NCBI GenBank assembly: GCA_002403415.1
Contig: DHHS01000155.1
Location: 1 to 10,798, forward strand
Origin: Sphingomonas sp. UBA4766
GTDB lineage: Bacteria; Pseudomonadota; Alphaproteobacteria; Sphingomonadales; Sphingomonadaceae
DNA length: 10,798 bases
Direction: 5' to 3'
The notes below the pieces were generated by a model, which was not told the DNA's origin, did not search any database, and saw nothing but the letters and a program-made list of their open reading frames with translations. Positions 1 to 7,334 of this stretch are shown one piece after another. Each line of letters begins with the position of its first letter. Position 1 is the first letter of the stretch. A program made the position numbers and the translations under genes.

Positions 1-447
1 CGCCGCGGCTTGTTCGCCCTCGTCGCTGGAGCGCTGTTCGGCGCCGGGCTGGCCGTGTCGGGCATGGCCGACCCGCAGCGGGTGCGCGGTTTCCTCGACA
101 TCTATGGCGCCTGGGATCCCACGCTGGCATTTGTCATGGGCGGCGCGCTGATCCCGATGGCGCTCGCCTGGGCCGTGCAGAAGCGCATGGCCGCACCAAT
201 CGCCGATCTCCGATTCTCGCTGCCCACCCGCCGCGATGTCGATCCTTCGCTGATCGGCGGGGCGGTTCTCTTCGGCGTGGGCTGGGGCATTGCCGGGCTG
301 TGCCCCGGCCCCGCCATCGCCGATCTTGCTCTCGCCCCGGTTCCTGCCGCGATCTTCGTAGCGGCGATGCTCGGCGGGATGATCCTGCACCGCCTGCTGC
401 CCGCCACTCCGGCACGGCAGCGCAATCTGGAGACTTCCAATGTCTGA
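1..447 (+). CDS. YeeE/YedE family (DUF6691-type) membrane transporter, 5' end cut by window
   Basis: Partial integral membrane protein of the YeeE/YedE superfamily, whose characterised members (TsuA type) take up thiosulfate. The reading frame is open from base 1 (Arg-Arg-Gly...), so the start lies upstream of the window. A TTG at position 10 is possible but would remove the usual basic N-terminus. Visible features are a first hydrophobic helix with GAGLAVSGMADP, typical of the first helix of the half-size members, and a second family motif GWGIAGLCPGPA whose cysteine is encoded at 301-303. About four hydrophobic segments are seen. The short length suggests the half-size form that normally sits beside a second YeeE/YedE gene, presumably just upstream. 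The stop overlaps the peroxiredoxin start by 8 bases, so the two are translationally coupled. The family call is firm; the substrate (thiosulfate or another sulfane sulfur compound) is inferred from family and context. Confidence 0.85.
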   Translation, partial: RRGLFALVAGALFGAGLAVSGMADPQRVRGFLDIYGAWDPTLAFVMGGALIPMALAWAVQKRMAAPIADLRFSLPTRRDVDPSLIGGAVLFGVGWGIAGLCPGPAIADLALAPVPAAIFVAAMLGGMILHRLLPATPARQRNLETSNV

Positions 448-1090
448 TACCCCCTCGGTCGGCCTGCCGCGCCTCAACGCGCCTGCGCCCGCCTTTTCCG
501 CCAAGACGACGCATGGCGATCGCTCGCTGGCCGATTACAAGGGCAAGTGGCTGGTGCTGTTCTCGCACCCGTCGGATTTCACCCCGGTATGCACCACCGA
601 GTTCATCGGTTTTGCCGAGGTTGCGGCGGAATTAAAGGCCAAGAACTGCGAGCTTTTGGGCCTGTCGATCGACAGCATCTATTCGCACATCGCCTGGACG
701 CGGAACATCGCCGAGAAGTTCGGTGTCGTAATCCCGTTTCCGATTATCGAAGACCTGAAGATGGATGTGGCCCGCGCCTATGGCATGATCCACGAAGGGG
801 CGAGCGACACCTCTGCCGTGCGTGCCACCTTCGTGATCGATCCCGAAGGCGTGCTGCGGGCCATGCTCTACTACCCGATGAGCAACGGGCGCTCGATCCC
901 CGAGATCGTCCGCTTGGTCACCGCCATGCAGACGAGCGACGCCAATGGGGTCGCCACACCAGCGGGATGGCAGCCAGGCGACGACGCCATCGTTTCGCCG
1001 CCCAAGACGGTCGCCGCCGCCGAAGCACGCGAGGGCGAAGGCTTCAACTACACCGACTGGTATTTCTCCACCCGCCCGTTGGCGGCCTGA
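440..1090 (+). CDS. Peroxiredoxin, 1-Cys Prx6-type
   Basis: Thiol peroxidase of the AhpC/TSA superfamily, Prx6 branch, 216 residues, reducing hydrogen peroxide, organic hydroperoxides or peroxynitrite in the cytosol. The peroxidatic cysteine is Cys51 in the motif PSDFTPVCTTEF, with Pro44, Thr48 and Cys51 in the expected spacing; the active-site arginine is probably the one in VRATFVIDP (about residue 128). The C-terminal dimerisation domain ends in YTDWYFSTRPLAA. Archaeal relatives carry resolving cysteines flanking the corresponding DWWF stretch; here none is present, and the only other cysteine is Cys70. It therefore looks like a true 1-Cys enzyme needing an external thiol. The ATG at 440 is preceded by GGAG at 429-432 and overlaps the stop of the upstream transporter gene. 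Its place in a sulfur operon suggests protection against peroxide, or possibly per/polysulfide reduction; that role is inference. Confidence 0.95.
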   Translation: MSDTPSVGLPRLNAPAPAFSAKTTHGDRSLADYKGKWLVLFSHPSDFTPVCTTEFIGFAEVAAELKAKNCELLGLSIDSIYSHIAWTRNIAEKFGVVIPFPIIEDLKMDVARAYGMIHEGASDTSAVRATFVIDPEGVLRAMLYYPMSNGRSIPEIVRLVTAMQTSDANGVATPAGWQPGDDAIVSPPKTVAAAEAREGEGFNYTDWYFSTRPLAA

Positions 1091-1098
1091 TGCCACTA

Positions 1099-1127
1099 CC
1101 CGGCGCTGCCACTCCGTGCGCGCCGGG
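1099..1127 (+). other. GC-only inverted repeat between peroxiredoxin and DUF2892 genes
   Basis: CCCGGCGC at 1099-1106 and GCGCCGGG at 1120-1127 are perfect reverse complements, forming an 8-bp all-GC stem with a 13-base loop. It lies in the 63-base gap after the peroxiredoxin stop. No T-run follows, so it is not a convincing intrinsic terminator. It may stabilise or process the mRNA, or attenuate transcription; that function is inferred. Confidence 0.5.
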
Positions 1128-1153
1128 CACCTACTCTCGTGAAGGATACCGTC

Positions 1154-1357
1154 ATGAAGAACGTCGGAACCATCGACCGGATGATCAGGATAGCCGCCGT
1201 TGTCGCCATCGCCGGTGCCTATGGCCTCGGACTGATCGGGGGAACGCTCGCGATCGTGCTGGGGGTCGTGGCGCTGGTCCTGCTGGTTACCAGCCTGACC
1301 TCGACATGCCCCGCCTATCTGCCGTTCGGCATCTCGACGCGGGCCAAGATGCGCTGA
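1154..1357 (+). CDS. DUF2892 family small inner-membrane protein (YgaP membrane-domain-like)
   Basis: Membrane protein of 67 residues. It begins with the family signature MKNVGTIDRMIRI, followed by two hydrophobic helices (about residues 13-29 and 31-48) and the conserved tail TSTCPAYLPFGIST with Cys52. DUF2892 is the family of the transmembrane part of YgaP, where it is fused to a rhodanese, and it is often found near sulfur-handling genes; its molecular role is not settled. The ATG at 1154 was chosen because GAAGGA (1141-1146) lies 7 bases upstream. A GTG at 1139 in the same frame would add MKDTV but lacks a comparable site. It sits between the peroxiredoxin and SQR genes, consistent with a sulfide or sulfane-sulfur operon. 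Family membership is clear; function is unknown. Confidence 0.9.
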   Translation: MKNVGTIDRMIRIAAVVAIAGAYGLGLIGGTLAIVLGVVALVLLVTSLTSTCPAYLPFGISTRAKMR

Positions 1358-1398
1358 CTTCCAGCTCCTTCTGACCCCGCTGTTCAAGGATTATTTTC

Positions 1399-3057
1399 AT
1401 GGCGTTCAAACCCCTGACCCCGACGCTGTCGGTATCGCCCCAGCTCAGCGAAGCAGACGTCGCCCAGGCGGCACGCGACGGCTTTCGCTCGATCGTCGAC
1501 AATCGGCCCGATGGCGAAGAGCCGGGCCAATTGTCTGCGGTAGAGATGGAGGCACTCGCCCAGCGCCACGGCATGGGATTTGCGCACGTCCCTGCCGTCC
1601 CCGGCAAGATCGGCGATGGGGAGGTGGCGCAGATGGTGAGCGCGCTTGCGCGGCTCGACGGGCCGGTCCTCGCCTATTGCCGGACCGGCACCCGCTCCGC
1701 GACCTTGTGGGCACTGTCTCAGGCCGGCAAGCGGTCCGCCGACAGCATCATCGCGACGGCCAGCGATGCCGGTTACGACCTGACGGCGTTGCGGCCCCGG
1801 CTCGAACTGCCGACGACGACGCCCGAGGGTGCCAGGCCGGGCAAGGCGGACATCGTCGTCGTCGGCGGCGGCTCGGCGGGCCTTGCGACAGCGGCGTCGC
1901 TGCTGGAACGCGACGAAACCCTAGACATCGTCGTCATCGAGCCGCGTGAGACGCATGATTATCAGCCTGGCTGGACGATGGTCGGTGGCGGCGTGTTCGA
2001 CGTGGCCGAAACCCGGCGCGCCGAAGCGAGCGTCATCCCCGCCGGGGTCCGCTGGATCAAGGGCGCGGTCGCCAGCTTTCAGCCGGAGCGCGATGCCGTC
2101 ACGCTGGAGGACGGGAGCACGATTGGCTACCGCGCGCTGGTTGTCGCCCCCGGCATCGCGCTCGACTGGGCCGCCATTGACGGCCTCCCCGAAACGCTGG
2201 GTCGCAACGGTGTCACGTCGAACTATAGCTACGATACCGCCCCCTATACGTGGGAACTGGTCCGCGCGCTGAAGGGCGGCATTGCCCTGTTCACCCAGCC
2301 GCCGATGCCGATCAAATGCGCCGGCGCACCGCAAAAGGCGATGTATCTGTCGTGCGATCACTGGCGGCGCGAGGGCGTGCTTAAGAACATCGACGTCCAG
2401 TTCCACACGGCGGGCGCGGTGCTGTTCGGCGTGAAGGAATTCGTCCCCCCGCTGATGGAGTATGTCGACCGCTACGGTATCGATCTGGCGTTCGAATCGA
2501 CGCTGATCGCGGTTAATGGCGCCGACCGCACGGCCACCTTTCGGGAAAAGGCAGGCGAGGTCACCAAGTCATTCGACATGATCCATGTCACGCCGCCGCA
2601 AAAGGCCCCGGCCTTTCTTGCGCGCAGTCCGCTGGCCAACGACGCGGGCTATGTCGATGTCGATCCGGCAAGTCTTCAGCATCTGCGCTACGCCAATGTC
2701 TTTGGCCTGGGCGACGGGGGATCGACGCCCAATGCCAAGACGATGGCGGCGGCGCGCAAACAGGCGCCGGTGGTCGCCGAGAATCTGCTGGCGGTGCTTT
2801 CGGGCAAGCCGCCCATGGCGGTCTATGACGGCTATGGCTCGTGCCCGCTGACGGTCGAGCGCGGCAAAATCCTGCTCGCCGAGTTCGGCTATGGCGGCAA
2901 GCTGTTGCCCAGTTTTCCAAGCTGGATCATCGACGGCACCAAGCCGCAGCGCCTGCCCTGGCTGCTCAAGTCCGAAGCGCTGCCGTGGATTTACTGGAAC
3001 GCGATGCTCAAGGGCCGCGAATGGATGGCCCAGCCGCAGCACCGCGACGCCGCCTGA
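1399..3057 (+). CDS. DUF442 (PTP/rhodanese-like) domain fused to type II sulfide:quinone oxidoreductase
   Basis: Two-domain protein of 552 residues. Residues 1 to about 135 form a DUF442 (TIGR01244-like) domain with the thiol loop CRTGTRS at 94-100. Residues 150-552 match the FAD-dependent sulfide:quinone oxidoreductase family of the mitochondrial SQOR type. Visible landmarks are the dinucleotide loop GGGSAG (156-161), YQPGWTMVGGG (188-198), PIKCAGAPQKAMYLS with redox Cys307, the second FAD motif VFGLGDGG (434-441), and DGYGSCPL with redox Cys482, followed by the amphipathic membrane-anchoring C-terminus (WIYWNAMLKG). Both cysteines correspond to the catalytic pair of human SQOR, so an active enzyme passing electrons from sulfide to quinone is expected. 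The N-terminal domain probably receives or releases the sulfane sulfur; phosphatase activity is less likely because the loop has CX4R spacing. AAGGA at 1386-1390 supports the start. Automatic names for such fusions include bifunctional protein tyrosine phosphatase/FAD-dependent oxidoreductase. Confidence 0.93.
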   Translation: MAFKPLTPTLSVSPQLSEADVAQAARDGFRSIVDNRPDGEEPGQLSAVEMEALAQRHGMGFAHVPAVPGKIGDGEVAQMVSALARLDGPVLAYCRTGTRSATLWALSQAGKRSADSIIATASDAGYDLTALRPRLELPTTTPEGARPGKADIVVVGGGSAGLATAASLLERDETLDIVVIEPRETHDYQPGWTMVGGGVFDVAETRRAEASVIPAGVRWIKGAVASFQPERDAVTLEDGSTIGYRALVVAPGIALDWAAIDGLPETLGRNGVTSNYSYDTAPYTWELVRALKGGIALFTQPPMPIKCAGAPQKAMYLSCDHWRREGVLKNIDVQFHTAGAVLFGVKEFVPPLMEYVDRYGIDLAFESTLIAVNGADRTATFREKAGEVTKSFDMIHVTPPQKAPAFLARSPLANDAGYVDVDPASLQHLRYANVFGLGDGGSTPNAKTMAAARKQAPVVAENLLAVLSGKPPMAVYDGYGSCPLTVERGKILLAEFGYGGKLLPSFPSWIIDGTKPQRLPWLLKSEALPWIYWNAMLKGREWMAQPQHRDAA

Positions 3058-3059
3058 CC

Positions 3060-4832
3060 ATGGGCGCGCTGGCCCGCTATCTGCCCGTCCTCGACTGGGG
3101 GCGGCGCTATGGCCGGACGACGCTGACCAACGATCTGGTTGCAGCGGCGATCGTCACGATCATGCTGATTCCGCAAAGCCTGGCCTATGCCATACTGGCG
3201 GGCCTGCCGGCGGAAATCGGGCTTTACGCCTCGATCCTGCCGATCATCGCCTATGCGCTGTTCGGGACCAGCCGGACCCTCGCGGTCGGCCCGGTCGCGG
3301 TCGTATCGCTGATGACGCTGGCCGCCGCCAGCAGCATCGCAGCACCTGGCACAGCCGAATTCATCGCCGCCGCATTGATCCTGGCGCTGCTATCGGGCCT
3401 GATCCTGATCGGCATGGGCGTGCTGCGGCTCGGCTTTCTGGGCAATCTGCTGTCGCATCCGGTCGTCTCCGGCTTCATCACAGCCAGCGGCATCATCATC
3501 GCCACCAGCCAGCTCAAATCGCTGCTCGGGATCAGCGCCAGCGGCGAGGCGATGCCCGAATTGCTCCACACTCTGGCCACCAATATCGGGACCACCAACC
3601 TGCCGACGCTGATCATCGGCATATCGGCAACCACGTTCCTGTTCTGGGTTCGCAAAGGGTTGAAGCCGCTGCTCATCCGCATGGGCGTCGCCCCGCGTGC
3701 CGCCGATCTGATCGCCAAGGCCGGGCCGATCGCCGCCGTCGCCGCCTCGACGCTGGCTGTGATCCTGTTCGATCTTGAAGCGCAGGGCGTCAAGGTGGTC
3801 GGCGCCATCCCCCAGAGCCTGCCGCCCATCACCATCCCGCTGTTCGACGCAGGACTATGGGGGCAACTGGCAGTGCCGGCGCTGCTGATCAGCATCATCG
3901 GCTTTGTCGAATCGGTGTCGGTCGCGCAGACGCTGGCCGCCAAACGACGCCAGCGGATCGATCCGGATCAGGAACTGATCGGGCTGGGTGCGGCCAATGT
4001 CGCGGCAGCCTTTTCCGGCGGCTATCCCGTCACCGGCGGCTTTGCCCGCTCGGTCGTCAATTATGATGCGGGCGCCGAAACCCCGGCAGCGGGGGCTTAT
4101 ACCGCCATCGGCATCCTGATCGCCGCCCTGTTCCTGACCCCGTTGCTGCACTCCTTGCCCATCGCGACCCTCGCCGCGACGATCATCGTCGCCGTGCTGA
4201 GCCTGGTCGATTTCAAGACGCCGCGGGCGATCTGGCGCTTTTCGAAACCGGACTTTGCCGCGATGGCAGCGACCATCGTTGTCACGCTGCTTGCCGGGGT
4301 GGAGCCGGGGGTGATCGCCGGCGTGGCGCTAAGCCTCGCCCTTTACCTGTGGCGCGCTTCGCGTCCGCATGCCGCCATCGTCGGCCGGGTGCCGGAGACC
4401 GAGCATTTCCGCAACGTGAAGCGCCACGACGTGCTGACCGATCCGCGCATCGTCACCATCCGCATCGACGAAAGCCTCACCTATCTCAACGCCCGCTGGC
4501 TCGAGGAGTTCGTCCTGGAGCAGGTGGCCGAGCACCCACGGATCAACCACCTGATCCTGATGTGTTCAGCGGTTAACGCGATCGACGCATCCGCGCTGGA
4601 AAGCATCGAGGCGATCAACCACCGACTGCTGGATGCCGGGGTGAAGCTGCACCTGTCGGAGGTGAAGGGGCCGGTCATGGATGCGCTGGAGCGATCGCAC
4701 CTGCTGGGCGCACTGGGCGGGACGGTATTCCTGTCGCAGAACGATGCGTTCAGCGAACTGTTGAGCCGCGCCGATATGGTCGATCGGGCCGATGCCGAGC
4801 GTGACCCGTGGATGGCGCGGGGGCTGATCTGA
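3060..4832 (+). CDS. SulP family anion transporter with C-terminal STAS domain
   Basis: Inner-membrane transporter of the SulP/SLC26 family, 590 residues. The N-terminus runs DLVAAAIVTIMLIPQSLAYA (25-44), then GLYASILP (54-61) and the diagnostic AVGPVAVVSLMT (75-86). The late hallmark SGGYPVTGGFARSVVN is at 319-334. About 10-14 hydrophobic segments end near residue 430. A STAS domain follows (about 455-570) with the IDASALESIEAI region (508-519). The ATG at 3060 begins 2 bases after the SQR stop. No good ribosome-binding site is visible, implying translational coupling. The same frame is open back to 2841, but that stretch lies inside the SQR gene and is not coding. Family members carry sulfate, bicarbonate or other anions; next to SQR, uptake or export of sulfate or sulfite is the most economical role, but the substrate cannot be read from the sequence. 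Confidence 0.92.
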   Translation: MGALARYLPVLDWGRRYGRTTLTNDLVAAAIVTIMLIPQSLAYAILAGLPAEIGLYASILPIIAYALFGTSRTLAVGPVAVVSLMTLAAASSIAAPGTAEFIAAALILALLSGLILIGMGVLRLGFLGNLLSHPVVSGFITASGIIIATSQLKSLLGISASGEAMPELLHTLATNIGTTNLPTLIIGISATTFLFWVRKGLKPLLIRMGVAPRAADLIAKAGPIAAVAASTLAVILFDLEAQGVKVVGAIPQSLPPITIPLFDAGLWGQLAVPALLISIIGFVESVSVAQTLAAKRRQRIDPDQELIGLGAANVAAAFSGGYPVTGGFARSVVNYDAGAETPAAGAYTAIGILIAALFLTPLLHSLPIATLAATIIVAVLSLVDFKTPRAIWRFSKPDFAAMAATIVVTLLAGVEPGVIAGVALSLALYLWRASRPHAAIVGRVPETEHFRNVKRHDVLTDPRIVTIRIDESLTYLNARWLEEFVLEQVAEHPRINHLILMCSAVNAIDASALESIEAINHRLLDAGVKLHLSEVKGPVMDALERSHLLGALGGTVFLSQNDAFSELLSRADMVDRADAERDPWMARGLI

Positions 4833-4892
4833 TTATGGCACCTCGCTCCCTCCCTCCGATTAATCTACCGTCGCCAGGAATGGATTCCCCCC

Positions 4893-6305
4893 ATGCTTGA
4901 TCATCTCGACGCCGTATTGCTGGCCCGTATCCAGTTCGCGTTCACGGTTAGCTTTCACTTCATCTTCCCGTCCTTTTCCATCGGGCTGGCGAGCTATCTG
5001 GCGGTCCTCGAAGGGCTTTGGCTCAAGACCGGCAAAGCCGTGTATCTGGACCTGTTCAAATACTGGCTGAAGATTTTCGCCGTGGTCTTTGCCATGGGCG
5101 TCGTGTCGGGCATCGTCATGTCCTATCAGTTCGGGACGAACTGGTCGGTTTTTTCGGTCAAGACCGGCCCCATTCTGGGCCCGCTGATGGCCTATGAGGT
5201 TCTAACGGCCTTCTTCCTCGAAGCCGGCTTCCTCGGCGTCATGCTGTTCGGGATGAGCAAGGTCGGGCGCAAGCTGCATTTCGCCGCCACCTGCATGGTC
5301 GCGCTCGGCACCTTCATCTCTGCGACCTGGATCCTGAGCGTCAATAGCTGGATGCAGACGCCGACCGGCTTTGCGATCAACGCCAATGGCCAGTTCGTGC
5401 CGGATGGATCGTGGCTGACGATCATCTTCAACCCCAGTTTCCCCTATCGGCTGGTTCACACGATCATCGCCTCCTACCTGACGACCTCGCTCGTCGTCGG
5501 TGCAGTCGGGGCCTGGCACCTGCTGAAGAACCGTACGAATCCGTACGCCCGCAAGATGTTCTCCATGGCGATGTGGATGGCCGCGATCGTCGCGCCGATC
5601 CAGATTGTCGCGGGCGACTTCCACGGATTGAACACGCTGGAGCATCAGCCCGCCAAGGTCATGGCGATGGAGGGCCATTATGACAGCCACCCGGACGGCG
5701 CGCCGCTGATCCTGTTCGGCATCCCCAACAGCGCCGAGAAGCGCGTCGATTATGCGATCGAGATTCCCAAGGCGTCGTCGCTGATCCTCAAGCATGACCT
5801 GAACGCGCCGATGGCGGGGCTGGACACCATTGCCGACGATCGGGAACCGCCGGTAGGCATCGTGTTCTGGTCGTTCCGCGTGATGGTCGGGCTGGGATTT
5901 GCCATGCTCGGTCTGGGCCTGTTCAGCCTCATCGCCCGCTTCCGGCGCACGCTGTACGATTGGTCGCTGCTGCACCGTCTGGCAATCCTGATGGGGCCGA
6001 CGGGGTTCGTTGCGGTGATTGCCGGGTGGATCACGACCGAGGTGGGGCGGCAGCCCTATACCGTCTATGGCCAGTTGCTGACCGGTCAGTCCCACTCGCC
6101 GCTTGCCGCCCCCGCGGTTGCCGCATCGCTGATGGTGTTCGTCATCGTCTATTTCGCGGTGTTCGGTGCGGGCACCTGGTATCTGCTCCGGCTGATGGGT
6201 CACGCCCCACAGGCGCACGAGACCGAACCGCCGCAAATGCCGATCCGCTCGGCCGGGCTCACGCCTGCCCCCGCGCTGGACGGCACCCCTGTTCCGGCGG
6301 AGTAA
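4893..6305 (+). CDS. cioA: Cytochrome bd-type quinol oxidase subunit I, cyanide-insensitive (CIO) class
   Basis: Catalytic subunit of a bd-type oxidase, 470 residues, oxidising quinol and reducing oxygen to water at the inner membrane. Expected haem ligands are His22 (the E. coli His19 equivalent), His189 in the YRLVHTIIASY helix (haem b558, E. coli His186) and Met331 in FWSFRVMVGLG (E. coli Met393). The conserved acidic pair is Glu102 and Glu110. The quinol region GDFHGLNTLEHQPAKVMAMEGH (split here at 241-251 and 252-262) has the HxGLNTLEHQPAK form typical of CioA, and the protein lacks the long Q-loop insertion of E. coli CydA. GRQPYTVYG at 385-393 is the family motif. The ATG at 4893 has only a weak purine tract (AGGAA, 4876-4880). 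A 60-base gap separates it from sulP. The tail after about residue 440 is Pro/Ala-rich. In many databases it is simply named cydA. Confidence 0.95.
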   Translation: MLDHLDAVLLARIQFAFTVSFHFIFPSFSIGLASYLAVLEGLWLKTGKAVYLDLFKYWLKIFAVVFAMGVVSGIVMSYQFGTNWSVFSVKTGPILGPLMAYEVLTAFFLEAGFLGVMLFGMSKVGRKLHFAATCMVALGTFISATWILSVNSWMQTPTGFAINANGQFVPDGSWLTIIFNPSFPYRLVHTIIASYLTTSLVVGAVGAWHLLKNRTNPYARKMFSMAMWMAAIVAPIQIVAGDFHGLNTLEHQPAKVMAMEGHYDSHPDGAPLILFGIPNSAEKRVDYAIEIPKASSLILKHDLNAPMAGLDTIADDREPPVGIVFWSFRVMVGLGFAMLGLGLFSLIARFRRTLYDWSLLHRLAILMGPTGFVAVIAGWITTEVGRQPYTVYGQLLTGQSHSPLAAPAVAASLMVFVIVYFAVFGAGTWYLLRLMGHAPQAHETEPPQMPIRSAGLTPAPALDGTPVPAE

Positions 6306-6308
6306 GCC

Positions 6309-7334
6309 ATGACCGACACGCTCGATCTCACCACTATCTGGGCATTCATCATCGCCTTTGCCGTGTTCGCCTATGTCGTCATGGACGGCTTCGATCTCGG
6401 CATCGGCATCCTGTTTCCCTTCTTCGCCGTCGGCGAGGAGCGGGACCAGGCGATGAACTCGATCGCGCCGGTATGGGACGGCAACGAAACCTGGCTGGTG
6501 CTGGGCGGCGGCGGACTGTTCGCTGCCTTTCCGGCGGCATATGGCGTCATCCTTCCGGCGACCTATCCGCTGATGATCGCCATGCTGCTGGGGCTAGTGT
6601 TTCGCGGCGTCGCGTTCGAATTCCGCTGGCGCGATCCCCTCCACCGGCCGCTCTGGGATCTTGCCTTCACGCTCGGTTCTGTTGTCGCCGCCATGGCGCA
6701 GGGGATGATCCTGGGCGCGATCCTGCAAGGCGTGACTGTGGTCTCAAGCGTGCAAGCTGGCGGCTGGGCCTATGCGGGCAACTGGCTCGACTGGCTGACG
6801 CCGTTCAGCCTGCTGACCGGCCTTGGCGTCGTTGCGGGCTATGCGCTGCTCGGCGCCACCTGGCTAAACTGGAAAGTCGAAGGCACCGCTCAGGCCCATG
6901 CCGTCCGGCTGGCGCGCATCCTTGGCGTCGTCACGCTGGTTGCGATGGCGGCAGTCAGCGCCGCCACCCCGTTCCTCGATTACGCCTATTGGCAGCGCTG
7001 GTTCGAGATGCCCGGCGTCCTGCTCACCGCACAGGTGCCGATCCTTGTCGTCATCGCGGGCTTTTTGTATTTCCGCAGCCTCAATGCGGGTGCCGAACGG
7101 ACGCCGTTCCTGATCGCGCTCGGCCTTTTCCTGCTCGGTTTCGCCGGACTTGGTATCAGCATCTTTCCCTATATCGTGCCCGACCAAATCACGATCTGGG
7201 ACGCCGCCGCGCCTGCGTCGAGCCAGTTGTTCATGCTGGTGGGGACCGTCATCATCGTTCCCATCATCCTCGCCTACACCGCCTGGGCGTACTGGGTGTT
7301 TCGCGGCAAGGTCGGCACGCACGGCTATCACTGA
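6309..7334 (+). CDS. cioB: Cytochrome bd-type quinol oxidase subunit II (CioB/CydB)
   Basis: Second subunit of the bd-type oxidase, 341 residues, an integral membrane protein with about eight to nine hydrophobic helices, which pairs with subunit I to stabilise the haem site. Family motifs are VMDGFDLGIG (24-33), WDGNETWLV (57-65) and RGVAFEFRWRDP (99-110). The length is in the normal range, although shorter than E. coli CydB (about 379), as is common for CIO-type subunits. The start at 6309 is preceded by GGAG (6299-6302) and lies 3 bases after the subunit I stop, so the genes form one operon. Its TGA overlaps the ATG of the following DUF2474 gene by one base. The assignment is firm; cioB versus cydB is a naming choice following subunit I. 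Confidence 0.95.
   Translation: MTDTLDLTTIWAFIIAFAVFAYVVMDGFDLGIGILFPFFAVGEERDQAMNSIAPVWDGNETWLVLGGGGLFAAFPAAYGVILPATYPLMIAMLLGLVFRGVAFEFRWRDPLHRPLWDLAFTLGSVVAAMAQGMILGAILQGVTVVSSVQAGGWAYAGNWLDWLTPFSLLTGLGVVAGYALLGATWLNWKVEGTAQAHAVRLARILGVVTLVAMAAVSAATPFLDYAYWQRWFEMPGVLLTAQVPILVVIAGFLYFRSLNAGAERTPFLIALGLFLLGFAGLGISIFPYIVPDQITIWDAAAPASSQLFMLVGTVIIVPIILAYTAWAYWVFRGKVGTHGYH

Noticed and set aside
1139..1153. GTG start for the DUF2892 protein
   Set aside because: The purine-rich GAAGGA lies inside this extension and is ideally placed for the ATG at 1154, which also gives the family's usual MKxNVG-like beginning.
632..1387. 251-codon minus-strand frame opposite the peroxiredoxin and DUF2892 genes
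   Set aside because: Same kind of antisense shadow; it covers two recognised + strand genes and has no domain of its own.
2841..3059. N-terminal extension of SulP back to 2841
   Set aside because: This part overlaps the SQR C-terminus, is Arg-rich and unlike SulP; the family N-terminus begins shortly after the ATG at 3060.
4877..4888. GGAATGGATTCC inverted repeat just before cioA, considered as an operator or RNA switch
   Set aside because: Five-base arms with a 2-base centre cannot form a stable hairpin and are easily expected by chance.
5202..6236. 344-codon minus-strand frame opposite cioA
   Set aside because: Antisense shadow in GC-rich DNA: its Arg/His/Gln/Asp-rich composition shows no motif, and the + strand holds every CioA ligand.
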